Shown here one piece after another: positions 33,603 through 45,560 of a stretch of DNA of 64,000 bases. The notes beneath the pieces were generated by a model. That model saw only the letters and a program-made list of their open reading frames with translations. It was not told the origin of the DNA and searched no databases. A program made the position numbers and the translations under genes. Source of the DNA: Pseudoscleropodium purum (lineage: Eukaryota > Streptophyta > Bryopsida > Hypnales > Brachytheciaceae); the NCBI GenBank assembly GCA_963969395.1, contig OZ017802.1, positions 4,032,501 to 4,096,500 on the forward strand. The letters run 5' to 3'. How positions within the stretch are numbered: position 1 is the stretch's first letter; every line of letters starts with the position of its first letter.

Positions 33603-35000
33603 CCTTGTAATGTCACTAAGGTCACAAAGTGTTTGATAGATGACAAAGAATCCTTCTACATAAGACACAAGTACAAATGCTCATCTTTGAAAATTTTGTG
33701 TGAAAAATGGAAGGGCTTGGATAGAAGTTTGACCTCCAATGAATGCACTTGTTTATTTTTAATCAAATGTTTCACACAATGCAAAAAAGATGATGTCCAT
33801 TGTAGCTAGTTTGGTGTTCCAAGGTTGAACCTAAAAGAATGAAAATTAGATTGTGGGAGAATGTGAATAATGTGACCCTATCACCAACTAAAGGTAGTTA
33901 GCCATAACCCACAAAATTTTAGGATGAATAGATGCATTCTTCATTTTTATAGTATCCTTGAAATTCATTTTCATATACTTTTAGTTCCCAACATTCTTCC
34001 AAGACTAAAGAAAGTTTGAGGTCACACAAACACTAAAAATACTTAGAATATTGTTTCAAAGCAAGGAATTCATCTTTAGTGTGATTCTGGAAGGTTAGGC
34101 CACCTCATGACATTCATTATTATTCATCCTCTAGTTTTTTTTAAATAGAAGAAAAATATTGGTAAGTGATATAATATAGGTACCTCAAAAAAGCCAAAAA
34201 ATTATAAAATATAAAATTAATCATCCCACAACAAAAAGTAGATTATTGAATTTATCTACTCTAATGAAAAATTTGGAGTTTTTGAACCCTAGGCACAATT
34301 AATACAATAAGACTACATGTGGTCTACAAATCTTATACTTGAAGTTCAATCTTCTTCATGAGGCCTTAACCCTTAAAGGGCACAAAGAAAATTAGGCCTT
34401 TTCATTACTGTGTGAATCATTGGCTTAAATTATTGGAAAAGTACTCATTGGAAGTCAAGCTATTGTACAAAACCTTCCTTTTTCCCCCCAAATTTGGAGG
34501 ATGAATAGTTGCATTTTTATCCTACACAACAAGATTCTCTATCATTTATCAACTAGAGAATGGCCACTATATCATTTATGAGTTAATAAAAAATTTGCCC
34601 TTCAGAATGACATTCTAGGTCCGTAATAGACCAAGGAGTAGCGTTTACAAAACTGGCTAAATTTTGCTCTATTGCTATTGAAAATTTTCAATAGCTAAAA
34701 TGTACATTGGAAAAAATCCTCAAAAAAATTACTTTAGCCAAGACTACAACAACCAATAGAATTTAATAGCCAATTTGTTACTTCCTTTGCATAGGAATTA
34801 GCATCTATTCAATTAGTTTTGGAGGATAGTACTCCCAATCATTCTTTACAACTTGCAAAATCCTTTCTTTTCTATATATTTTTTTAATGTTGTTCACTCT
34901 CGAAGTAGCCAAAGTTGATGCCTATTTGTCTTAAAGGTAGCATATTGCACAAAATTCCCTAAACTAGGTAGCATATTATATAAAATTCCTTAAACTAGTT
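33603..35000. other. AT-rich intergenic DNA upstream of the TMK-like gene
   Basis: No gene was recognised. The base composition changes sharply at about 35100, where GC-rich DNA of the receptor kinase locus begins. Confidence 0.45.
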
Positions 35001-35637
35001 CTGGGATCATTGCTAAGGAGGCCACTTTGGACAATACCATTGATTGCCACTCTGGCTAAATTCAAATTTTTTTTGCAGGAACTGAAAAAGCCTTGTGGGA
35101 ATGCAGCAATAAATTAGTACCCCGGTTGTGACTCCCAAGGTGGATTGCCGAGCATCCCACGGCCACTCGACCCCGTCCCCACGGTTACCGATCCCCGTCC
35201 CCTTCTCCCTCGTCTTTTTCATGTCTTGCACAGCTTCTCTCCACTGTAGCGTTCGCCAGGGGCGTCCTTCCCAAGGCGGGAGAGCCTTGATTGGGAACCT
35301 TTTGGCCCTTTTGGTTTTGCCATTGCAGCAGCTTCCGTCCGTTCCCAGCTGTCCGTCACCAGCTGTCGTTTCAGTTTCATCGATGTGGCCCGCATTGCGC
35401 GTGTGCGAACTCTTTTTCTGTTCCTTGTTGTCAGTCGAGCTTCGTCTTGTTGTTGTTGGGGACTTGGGACGTGGGTGGGGGAAGATCGAGTGTAATAGTA
35501 TACGAAAAGCTCGAGACGGAGCTCATCCAAGCTTGCTGTAGTTTTGAAAGCTCTGCTTTCAGTGATGGGGGCGACCGAAGAATAATAATGTGGTGCCCTG
35601 GAGCGTCGGGACACAAGATTTGATCGGGCTTCCAGCT
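35001..35637 (+). promoter_or_regulatory. Promoter and 5' UTR of the TMK-like gene, with a short uORF
   Basis: GC-rich from about 35100. An upstream ORF starts at ATG 35588 and stops at TGA 35621-35623 (11 codons), ending 14 bases before the main ATG at 35638. Open frames at 35128-35541 and on the minus strand (35219-35614) overlap the presumed UTR and have no recognised domain; I treat them as GC-rich noise. The transcription start cannot be placed. Confidence 0.45.
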
Positions 35638-38600
35638 ATGGCGGGAGCTGGTTCGCCTCTCCTGTGCGCAATTTTAGGGTTCTTAGTTGTCGTCGCTTTG
35701 GTTTCAGCAGATCCAGCCAATGACAAGCTTGTGTTGGAAGCTTTCAAAGCCGGGATCACGAACAGCGCCTCGCTCGGGTGGACGGATCCCGACCCTTGTC
35801 AATGGAACTCGCACAACGTGAAATGCGATGCGTTAGGGAACGTGCAGCAGCTGCGAGTGCGCGCGGCGGGGCTTTCAGGAACTGTGACGCCGAGGCTCAA
35901 GGAGCTTTCGGAGCTCACTTATCTTGAGCTGAACTTCAACTTCTTCACGGGGCCGATGCCGTCACTCTCGGGACTGTCGAAGCTGCAAACGGCGTTTCTC
36001 GATGATAATGATTTCTCCTCCATACCTGGGGATTTCTTCGATGGCTTGACCTCTATTGTTGAGCTTCACGTCGAGAATAATCCAAATCTCAATGCGACCG
36101 AGGGCGGGTGGACTTTACCTGCTTCCTTAGAGCTTCCTTCTTTAAGCATTCTCTCCGTCACGAACGCGAGCGTCGTAGGGAAGCTTCCTTCGTTTCTTGG
36201 TACTCTACCAGCGCTTAAGACCTTGGAAGCTTCGTACAATAACTTGCAGGGCGGCATTCCAGCCTCATTTGCTTCCTCCAGCCTCCAGGTTTTGAAGCTG
36301 AACAATCAGCAGATGAATGGGAGCCTACTTGCCGTGGGCGGAATGGTTGGACTGCAGACGCTCTGGGTGCAGGTGAACCTTTTCTATGGTGCTGTGCCGA
36401 CGGGATTGGAGAAAGCTGCTGGATTAATAAGCTTGCGCATCAATGACAATAACCTCGTTGGGAGACTACCGCTTGGGCTTGCTACTCTGCCATCCGTGAC
36501 AGAAGTGTGGATGAACAACAACGAGCTTACCGGTGAACTTCCCGCATTTGCAGCTTCTGTGACGACGATTGTTGATCCTGCGACTTATTGTGCTGGAGCA
36601 GGGGTGCCGTGCTCGGCGAATGTGAATTCGTTGCTGGATTTTCTAGCTGCGGCGGGGTACCCACAGCAAGTGGCGGTCACATGGATTGGGCCGAATCCTT
36701 GTGATGGCTGGAAAGGAGTAACGTGTGATGCTTCGGGGAACATCATTACGATTGTGTTGATATCGTATGGACTCACGGGCACGATCTCACCTTCGCTGGG
36801 GAACTTGACATCCTTGACGTCGTTGGTGCTGTCGAAGAATGCTCTTACAGGTCTAGTTCCGGATTCGCTCACCTCGTTGAAAGCGTTGAAGACAGTGGAT
36901 GTCAGCAACAACAATCTCTCTGGGCCTTTGCCTTTGTTTGCTTCCTCTGTGACATTTACTTACCTTGGAAATCCGTTGTTGATGTCTGGTGCTGCTCCTG
37001 CTCCTGCTCCTGCGTCTACTCCTGCGTCTGCTCCTGCGTCTGCTCCTGCTAGTGTAGCCGTTCCGCCGGCGGTTGATAACACTCCTGTTGATTCACCACC
37101 TGGGTTGCCTCCTGTGGCATCTGCCCCTACTAGAAATGTGCCTCCTGTGGCGTCTCCTACGAATGCAACAGGTGAAAATCAGACGAGCAAAAAATCGTCT
37201 GGAATTGGAGCTTTGATAGGGGGGGTTGTTGGTGGAGTGGCAGTGGCTGCTTTTGTGGTCGCTATTGTGGTCTTTTGTTTGTGTAAGAAGAAACGGAAGA
37301 AACTGCAGGGTGGCAATGGAGTGTCGATACATCCACGAGGAGACTCTGGATCGGATAGTGAACTGATGAAGGTGATGGTGGAGAATAGTTATAGCAGTGC
37401 TAGCCATCAAGCTACCGTGGGCTCGTACGGGGACAGTCTTCACAGTGGGAGCTCCTCGAATGATCATCAGGTAATTGTTTTTGTGGGAATTTTCCCAGCT
37501 TCTTCAGTAGTGAGGTTCAAACCTTATTGAATGTGCTTTGAAGTAGTCCGGGAAGTGCGCAATCAAAGCATTCAATCACAACATCTGTTTGGGTACCCCA
37601 ACTTGGACTTTTATGTCAAATGGTGACGAACAATCGTTGTATCATAGTTACAGTGATTGAAGAAGACTTGGAAAATGTTCCATTCAATCCAACGCGATGC
37701 CATTAGATACTTAGAATTGATGAGTAACGCAATTGACATTGAAGACTTCATATGTACATTCCCACCGACCGTTGGATTGCTTTGTTGAAGAAATAGGATT
37801 CAACAAAGTCTAATATTGCCCTAATGTAAGAAGTCAATATTGTTGTATTATTGTCTAGACTGATGTTTGGATGTTTGACAGGTTAAGGAGCAGGGTAACA
37901 TGTTCATGTCGATCAACATGCTGAGGGTGGTCACAAACAACTTTTCAGAGCAGAATATTATAGGTCGGGGAGGCTTTGGGGTGGTTTACAGAGGAGAGCT
38001 GGAAGACGGGACGCAAATTGCGGTTAAAAGGATGGAGGCAGCGGTAGTGAGCAACAAAGGTTTGAGCGAATTCCAGTCAGAAATTGCTGTTCTAACAAAA
38101 GTGAAGCATCGACATCTTGTGGGTCTTCTAGGGTATTGTGCGGATGGCAACGAAAGGCTTCTGGTTTATGAGTATATGCCGCAAGGCACCCTTTCTCAGC
38201 ATCTGTTTGAGTACCGGGAGTTGCAAGAGAAGCCACTCAGCTGGATGATGAGGCTCACCATTGCGCTTGATGTTGCTCGAGGCTTGGAGTATCTCCACAA
38301 TTTAGCCCACCGGAGCTTCATTCACCGGGACTTGAAGCCTTCGAATATCTTGTTGACGGAAGACTTCCGAGCGAAAGTGTCGGACTTTGGGCTTGTCAAA
38401 CTTGCTCCGGAAGGGAAGTTCTCGGTGGAGACCAGGTTGGCTGGAACATTCGGATATCTCGCTCCTGAATATGCAGGTAATGCAATTGGGACCTCGCTCA
38501 TAATATTTAATCCTCAAAGGTCGTAGGATTCATGGTTTTAAAAAGACCTTTTTGATTGATCATATTGTGGGAAATGTTATGGAAGTGGAGCAATTTTTTA

Positions 38601-39526
38601 CATCATTAGCTTGAGTGAAGAGTATCGCTTGTTTTGGTTAAAAAATCAAGTAGAACTTGAAGAGATAAAAATCCCCGTATGAACTCAAAGCTGCTAAAAG
38701 AATGTGGCAAATATGGGCTTCTTCGTCCTTAAAGTTTTAGCACCCTATTGTCATGTTCTCCATGTTCATCTTCTAATCTCTCATGAAACGTTCCCTGTAT
38801 ATCCTTAGAATCTGACATGTTGTGTACACCTCGGATTGGATAACTCCACACGTCAAGTTGTGAACAAGCTATAGGACAACATGCTCATATGAAGTTATAA
38901 ATATGTCCGAGTGCTAATCGAAGTCCATTTGTCAGTGTCATTAGAGAGGGTCGAGTGTATTTTGGTCTTGTGCTGACAGCTTTTTGACTCCTTTTGCAGT
39001 CACTGGGCGAGTGACGACGAAGGCGGACGTTTTCAGCTTCGGCGTGGTGTTGATGGAGCTTCTGACAGGTCGAAGAGCTCTAGATGAGACACAGTCAGAG
39101 GAGAACATGCATCTGGTGACGTGGTTTCAGCGAATGATGATTAAGAATAACAATAACTTCCGATCGGCAGTTGACCCCACCATGAACGCGGACGACGAAA
39201 CCTACAACACAATGACCATCGTTGCGGAGCTAGCTGGGCATTGCACTTCCCGTGAGCCGTACCAACGTCCTGACATGAGTCATGTGGTTAACGTGCTGGC
39301 TCCCTTGGTGGAGCAGTGGAAGCCCTCGAGGAAGCACGATGACGAGGAAGCCTGCAGCTCTGGCGAAGACCTCGAGCTTTCTCTCCCGCAGGCCTTGAAG
39401 CAATGGCAGGAATTTGAATTTGATGGTGACATGACCTACACCCAGCGCTTCGACGACTCCAAGTCCAGTCTCCCTGTTCGACCGACCGGGTTTGCAGACT
39501 CCTTCACCTCGACAGACGGCCGGTAA
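35638..39526 (+). CDS. TMK: TMK-like leucine-rich-repeat receptor kinase (three exons)
   Basis: Exons 35638-37470, 37882-38476 and 39000-39526 (introns GT-AG, 411 and 523 bp) encode about 984 residues. Signal peptide 1-24 (cleavage after VSA). Two LRR blocks are separated by the cysteine-containing non-LRR gap typical of TMKs (YCAGAGVPC to [12 protein letters not shown]). A Pro/Ala-rich juxtamembrane stalk follows, then a membrane helix at about 523-549 followed by KKKRKK. The kinase domain has GRGGFGVVY (639-647), Lys660 in [11 protein letters not shown] (Asp761), DFG (Asp779) and APEYA split by intron 2. It ends [12 protein letters not shown], the characteristic TMK tail. All catalytic residues are present, so an active Ser/Thr kinase is expected. 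Angiosperm TMKs act at the plasma membrane in auxin signalling and cell expansion; the same role here is inference. Start choice: 35638 is the first in-frame ATG and gives the signal peptide. Confidence 0.93.
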
Positions 39527-41040
39527 TGCTGCAACCACCTCTTCACCTCGTCGTGCATTTGTCCCTAGAGTTGGACCCGACTTGCTGCACTCTGCTAGAA
39601 CTCATGTAATCAGCGCACGACGAAATTTATTCACCAAGGTCTGGCTAGAAAAAAAAAAGGTCCATAGCTGGTCTAGCTGATGGCAGCTCTGGAGCCGTGA
39701 GCAGCACGAAAAAGAGAGCTATCGAGAGGAGTACTCCTATCCCTAGGTCAGGAGTTAGGCCAGTTGATGAAGATTCCAATTGGACAATTTCTCATACATA
39801 GAGCAACGTGTCTTAACGTTAAGCAGAGGTGCTTTCCTTTGTTTGGCGGTGTACAGTATGCAATTCCCCCTATGAAGGTTTTTGGCTGCCTACTGCCCTT
39901 ATACTCTGTCACTGCATTTAGAATCTGCTCCCGACGGTGACGAGTTGACAAAGGAAGGCAGCCCCAAGACTTGTTCGTCTGTAATAACTTCTGCAGCTCT
40001 CGTGACAGTTCACCTGATCAGTTTGGGAATTCTGTTGTACTTGTAGTTTACCTTGTACTATGTCAGCATTTCTTGTTTTTCTTTCCATGTTGATGTCCTT
40101 TCACATCTTTAGGGTGTCGTTCGGCAGTGACGTGTAAGAGCTAGGATGTCGTAGTGATCGACTGAATCTTCAAGGACTTTCGGTGTCCTGTGCTGATTCA
40201 CACATGATTGACAAAACAAGAATTGCTAAGCTTAGTGTGGTTCAATAAAAGCTCTTAAAGCTTGTAACCCAAACTTTTGTTGATCACTTGTACAGTACAT
40301 AATGCTATTTCTGCTTGCAGGACTTTCACTCCGCTGGTCGCTTTATTTCCTTGCCATTCTCTGGTCTGTTTTTATCATATTTGGGTTTTTATTGGCACAA
40401 ATGACAGCAAGTTGCAGAGATCTCTAATCCTGACATACCAGGTGCGAATTCCAAGGCGTGAATGTGATCTAATCCTGACACCACATGGCAGTAGTCATCA
40501 ACATTTGGCTTGGGTACCACCAATGTAAAGAGGCTGTGTTGGTGTAGCCTGTCACCGTCCTGTGTAAGCTTAGGTGGAAAAATTTGTACCTTCGAGAACT
40601 ACAGTTATTATACTGCACCGGCAGGTTGCAGGCAGTGAAGTGACGCCTCTGAGGTCCTTCGAATTTCGTCTGTTTCTGGGCCCAGTAAGGTACGTGCCTG
40701 GCAGTTCTTAAACTGTGTTTTTCCTAGGAAATTTTGTACCCCTTCTGACTGACCTATGACTATGTCTATCTTATGTCAAAGGAAATTAGGGCTTGCTTGG
40801 TCTGTTTTTTCTATCTTATTCATACACGACTCTGACATGTTTTTTTGGTGTGATCTAAGGAGTGTGATCTCACATGTGTTCAGGTCTTCGTCAGTGAACT
40901 CTTCTGCGTGTGTCGGTGCCAGCCTGTTTGTTTGTTCAACTATATCACCAAATTGCACCATCTCCACTGACATTGAATCTCTACTTCTAAACAAGCTACG
41001 GAGTAGTTTTTTTTCACCAATTTTTTTTTCCATTTCTATT
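39527..41040 (+). other. 3' UTR and downstream region of the TMK-like gene
   Basis: GC drops gradually after the stop. Candidate poly(A) signals are present (AATAAA at about 40245, in CAATAAAAGC), but none can be proven. Small frames (40277-40528, 40756-41085) have no recognised domain. No separate gene is supported. Confidence 0.4.
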
Positions 41041-41260
41041 AAAAATATGGAAGAAGTTTCGAATTTGGGATGGAAATGTGCATGAAAAATGTGGATGAAG
41101 TTTCAAGTTTGGGATGGAAATGTGTATGAAAAATATGGATGAAGTTTAAAGTTTGGAATGGAAATGTGCATGAAAAATATGGATGAAGTTTTGAATTTTG
41201 AATGGAAATGTACATGAAAAATATGGATGAAGTTTTGAATTTGGGATGGAAAGGTGCATG
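41041..41260. repeat. Tandem array, five 44-bp units
   Basis: Five units of exactly 44 bp (41041, 41085, 41129, 41173, 41217), each reading AAAAATATGGATGAAGTTT, then a short variable part, then GGATGGAAATGTGCATG, with a few substitutions per unit and no indels. The minus-strand frame at 41103-41324 (repeating IFHVHF-type residues) is a by-product of the repeat. Confidence 0.92.
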
Positions 41261-42423
41261 AATATAATTGGAAAGTGTATTTATTCCAAAAATGAAAGAA
41301 TGTTGAAATAAAGTGCTTCACCAAATTATAAGTGATTGCCTAATTTTAGTAATTTCTCTAGTGGGTAAATTGAGAGGGGTTCTTTCTTTTTTTGTTAGCA
41401 AAAAATATTTTTAGAAATGCCCAAATTTGATTTAAATCTTGTCATTTTGTTGTCAAATTTTTTTAATACAATTTGAGTGTTTTTATCATCCAATTAACCA
41501 CCTTTGCCTAATTTCAACAACCATATTCTATTGATTGATTCTAATTATTGTCCTTGTGATTTTACCATGGATTTTGTATAAGGTTTTTTGTAAGGATTTT
41601 ATTTGTAGCAATTTCCTATTAATTTGTGATGTTCGAAAAAACTATTGGAAGATTTTGCTACATATTCTTCAATTCTGAATGAATGCATAGCTACAACCTA
41701 CCTACAACAAATCAAAGTAGGATAATATTGCCACATTTGGATGTGTATGAATATATATGGATTGATAATTGATGTTCAAGCTACTCATATTCACAAGTGT
41801 ATTGATTATGAAATACTTCAAGTTTCTGTACTTTAAAAATTTAAAATAAAGATTGGCATGTCTTCACGAACATCTATACCCCATTTATATTCTCCCAACA
41901 TGAGCTTAAACCATAGGCTCTTTAAAAATTGGATTGGACACTCAACAATTGAAGGACTTCTTTGTTGAAGTAGGATCATGGATTCAAAAGGATCCAATCA
42001 TCAAACTTGGTTTCAATATGTCAATATATGGTTGTACTAATTGGTAGAGATATACTTATGCAAAGTCTATGGAAAACAACAATAGAAAGTGGGAGTAAGG
42101 GAGCAACAATGATGATGAGGACCTCTACAATATGAGATGGACAAGAATTATCCTTTGTCCACCACCTATGGCTTCTAATGGACCCTCCCAAACCCCTCTA
42201 GTGCATTTCCAATACAATTGGGTGGTGAAGCTCTAATTGTATTTACTTATTTATCACTATTTAAAAAGACAAAAATAATATGTAGGTTTCAAAGTTTTTT
42301 AATGCTTTAAAATATGTGTTATTTGGATATTTTATGAATATAGGTTTTGAATTTTTGCTTATAGCTTCTTCAAAATAGTCCTATTCAACAACTTATGCTT
42401 TTGGACAATCTATGCTTCTAGAA
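41261..42423. other. AT-rich stretch, nothing recognised
   Basis: No gene or clear repeat; ordinary AT-rich intergenic sequence. Confidence 0.4.
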
Positions 42424-42886
42424 AATTAGCCCTAAAGGTTCAATGTCTTGTAACAAATCCCTTAAAACTTTTGAGCAAATTTCCATGAAATTTTCTTTAT
42501 TGAAACTTGTTTTGAAGTTCAAAAGGAATAGACTAGCTTTTCGAGGACATAATTAATTTTTCATTAGGCTTTTGGAAAACTTTGAAAAAATAAATTTCTA
42601 TTAAACTCCAATAGAATTACTAGAAATTCAAATTTTGTTGATCATAAGTAGAAATTACAAAAACCACTTTCTTTTACTCCAATCCTATAATTTTGCAATA
42701 TATGTGGTCAATGTTGCTTAAATTCTTACCACATATTCTTCAAGTATTATAACACAACATCCTACTATTGGATATCAAAATTTATTTATTTTTGCCTCAT
42801 TTTTATATTTTATACTAAAAATAGCAATTTGGAAGTGATTTTTGGTGAAACATAGTGATAAACCTTTAGGGGGGAAACAATTTTGC
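42424..42886 (+). repeat. Internally deleted TTAA-family copy
   Basis: It begins TTAGCCCTAAAGGTTC and ends AAACATAGTGATAAACCTTTAGGGGGG. Only about 460 bp, so the middle is missing. The right-end landmarks (CAAGTATTATAACACAACATCCTA, then AAAATAGCAATTTGGAAGTGATTTTTGGTGAAACATAG) are kept. Both outer TTAA sites have decayed. Confidence 0.55.
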
Positions 42887-42990
42887 CCTCTAACTATTTG
42901 TAAAAGTGACACAATCATAAAATAGGGGTAATTTTTTTAAATAAAATAAAACAACATATCATTATTTCTCATTCTAGCCTTTATTTATGT

Positions 42991-43672
42991 TTATTCTCCA
43001 AAGGACCAAGAGTCTCCTAAAGGGACTCATGAAGGTTCGGGCAAGTTCCTATGACCTTGGTTTCTTGAATGATTTTTTGAATTTACCATAAAGATAGAAA
43101 AACTCATTAGTTTTGGGGGAATATAATTTTAATTTCAATTTGTGCTTGAGACTACAAGTTTTGCTACCTAAAGCTGTAATTGGAGGTCACTAGATAACAC
43201 AAAAAAATTGCCAAAACTCAAAATTAAATTAAAATTTCTTTTTGTCATAGAAAACATTTTTGCAAATGTAAAAAGTTTTGATTCATTTTATTTGGACTAA
43301 TGATGAGAAAGTTACAGAGAATCTTATTTTTTAGGCAATTAGACCATCTTTTCGAAAAAAAATATAGGGGCTATTTTTTAACTCAATTTTCACATTTTTT
43401 AGAAAAAATTTCCACGTGGTTTAGTTTTTACTAGAGCAACCTCATTGTTGGCATTAGACAACGTATTCCAATTCCATCTTAGAGCTATTAACAATTTCAT
43501 TTTTTTTTTCTATTTTATATGTGTTTTTTAACAACTATTTTCTTAAGAAATGAAAATCAAATTTTTTTTCTTGTGAATTTGATTCACAATTCACAATTCA
43601 ATTCTTCAATATATAAATTTTTAACTCAAAAATCTATTCTACAAAAGATTTTTTTTAAGAAGATTCAAAGTC
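42991..43672 (+). repeat. Truncated TTAA-family copy (subfamily C), apparently interrupted by the next copy
   Basis: It starts near TTATTCTCCAAAGGACC and follows the subfamily C order (GGTTCGGGCAAGTTCCTATG, ATTCATTTTATTTGGACTAATG, AACTCAAAAATCTATTC) up to GAAGATTCAAAGTC, where the TTAA of the copy at 43673 begins. The 3' third is not found after that copy. Confidence 0.5.
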
Positions 43673-44358
43673 TTAACCCCTAAAGGACCATTGTCCCTTT
43701 GGGAAACAAATGGGATTTCGGGCAAGTATCTACGGGCTGAAATTTTTTCCTTATTTTTTGAAACTTTTTTTGAAGATAGAAAAATTGATTAGCTTTTTAA
43801 GAAGATTATTATTTTTTAAATTGGTGCTCAGAAACAAAAGTTATGCCCAAATAAACTCAAAATAAGGGACAGGGGGCAGCAAAAAAAATTTCAAAATTTC
43901 AAATTTTAAGTTCTTAAAATTTTATCTTCATATATTATATTTTTGTGTACATGTGAAGCTTTGATTCATTCCATTTGGATTTTTTTTATGAAAAAGCTAC
44001 AGACAATCTAGTTTTTTGAGCAATTAGAATATCTTCTTGAAAAAATAACTTGTAGAATTCATTTTTGAATGCAATTTTTATAATTTTTGAAAGAAAAAAG
44101 TTTCACATATTCAATCTTTCTTGCTAGAACAATCTCACCACTGGGATTAGTGAATTTTAATTGCATTTTAGAGATATGAATATTTAGATTTTTCTTATAT
44201 CTTATACCTACTTCTACTTAGCAATTTTTTAAAGAATAAAAATTGAGTTTTTTTGAATATTTTGAATTTTTCTTAAACTCTCAATTTAATTTTAGACCTT
44301 AAAGATTTAAAGCTCAAAACTCTATAGTGCAAAAAATTTAAGTTACAAAATTTTTCTA
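43673..44358 (+). mobile_element. TTAA-family element, subfamily C, 3'-truncated
   Basis: It starts TTAACCCCTAAAGGACCATTGTCCC, a near-consensus left terminus, and matches the copy at 21434 through AAGATTTAAAGCTCAAAACTCTATAGTGC. The match is lost at about 44358, so the right end is missing. Confidence 0.7.
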
Positions 44359-44905
44359 TTTTTTGCTAGTAGAAAAATAAATTTTCTATTTATTTAGTAT
44401 TTTTTCAATAATTTTGAAGGAAAAATAAAATTATTGTGATTTTTCAAAGCTAAATGTGGAAATAAAATTATATCAATTCCAATATATATTAGAATAATCT
44501 ATAATTTTCACAAAAAATGAAGAGTGGAATGAAAAACATAATATTATAATTTAAATTCAAAATACATTTAAAAAAATATATATATGAATGAAAAGCACAC
44601 CATATTGTGTTATTAGGATTTTAATACAAGGAGCTTTCAATTGCAATAACTTTTTAAATTTTGACATTTCTCAAAACTTTAAAATGGAATTGAAACAAAA
44701 CTTATCAAGCTTTGTTTTCTTAGTTGAAATCAAATTCCAAAATATTTATTTTAAAAGTTGTAATCAAAGTTGACCAAGGCACATCCACTTTTGGAATGCA
44801 AGCGCGTTTAAGGGTTAAGAATGTTATGCAAAGCTGTTTAGGATGTGAAAAAATATATATATTATTTGAAAAATTCAAAAATTATTATTATGACACTTAT
44901 GTACA
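44359..44905. other. AT-rich stretch before the 60-bp tandem array
   Basis: No gene or clear repeat. Small frames (44588-44773, 44724-44909) have no resemblance to known proteins. Confidence 0.4.
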
Positions 44906-45280
44906 ATGAGAAGGTATTTCAAACACTTCAAGAGTTATGTTTACAAACTTATCTCTATTAATTCTATTGAAAATTATAAATCATTAATTAATTGTTTTGT
45001 GTACAAACATATCTCTATTAATTCTATTGAAAATTATAAATCATTAATTAATTCTTTTGTGTACAAACTTATCTCCATTAATTCTATTGAAAATTATAAA
45101 TCATTAATTAATTGTTTTATGTACAAACATATCTCTATTAATTCTATTGAAAATTATAAATCATTAATTAATTCTTTTGTGTACAAACTTATCTCCATTA
45201 ATTCTATTCAAAATTATAAATCATTAATTAATTCTTTTGTTTACAAACTTATCTCCATTAATTCTTTTGAAACTAATTGA
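44906..45280 (+). CDS. Hypothetical 124-codon ORF made of a 20-residue tandem repeat
   Basis: ATG at 44906; stop TGA at 45278-45280. About 5.5 units of exactly 60 bp (from about 44940) encode a 20-residue unit of the pattern VYK[L/H]ISINSIENYKSLIN[C/S]F. The first four units alternate as L...C then H...S, giving a 120-bp higher-order period. Composition is Ile/Asn/Ser/Lys-rich, as expected from AT-rich DNA, with no signal peptide or known domain. A repeat whose period is a multiple of three and happens to lack stops would look the same, so translation is unproven. I give low weight to it being a real gene but list it because the array itself is certain. Confidence 0.25.
   Translation: MRRYFKHFKSYVYKLISINSIENYKSLINCFVYKHISINSIENYKSLINSFVYKLISINSIENYKSLINCFMYKHISINSIENYKSLINSFVYKLISINSIQNYKSLINSFVYKLISINSFETN
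44940..45272. repeat. 60-bp tandem array, about 5.5 units
   Basis: Units of 60 bp repeat in register (TACAAAC.TATCTC.ATTAATTCTATT, then GAAAATTATAAATC, then ATTAATTAATT.TTTTGTG) with few substitutions and no indels. Unit variants alternate (CTTATC/CATATC and TTGTTTT/TTCTTTT), indicating that amplification proceeded by dimers. Confidence 0.93.
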
Positions 45281-45560
45281 GATTTTTAATAATGTGACAT
45301 TGACTCATACAATATCTCGAATTTTAAATGCAATAATTTATCCATCATGTTTTTCATCCACAAATTTTTTTCATTCATTTTGTTTTTCTGAATCTTAATG
45401 ACATCCAAACATTTCTCAATGAAATCTTGCATCTTGATGGAACCTTTGGTGCAATAAACTTTGATTGTTCTCATGAAGATAAAATTGAAACTATGAAATC
45501 ACTTGAGTTCTTACATTTAGAGAATTGTATAAAACACCTTTTAAGTTAATACCTCAACAA
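45281..45560. other. AT-rich spacer
   Basis: Nothing recognised; a 62-codon minus-strand frame (45286-45474) has no family resemblance. Confidence 0.4.

Noticed and set aside
35219..35614. 131-codon minus-strand and 137-codon plus-strand frames before the TMK-like gene
   Set aside because: GC-rich UTR/promoter DNA opens frames by chance; no domain, and both overlap each other and the presumed 5' UTR.
44940..45272. CRISPR-like array
   Set aside because: Units are contiguous tandem copies without unique spacers, and the context is a plant nuclear genome.
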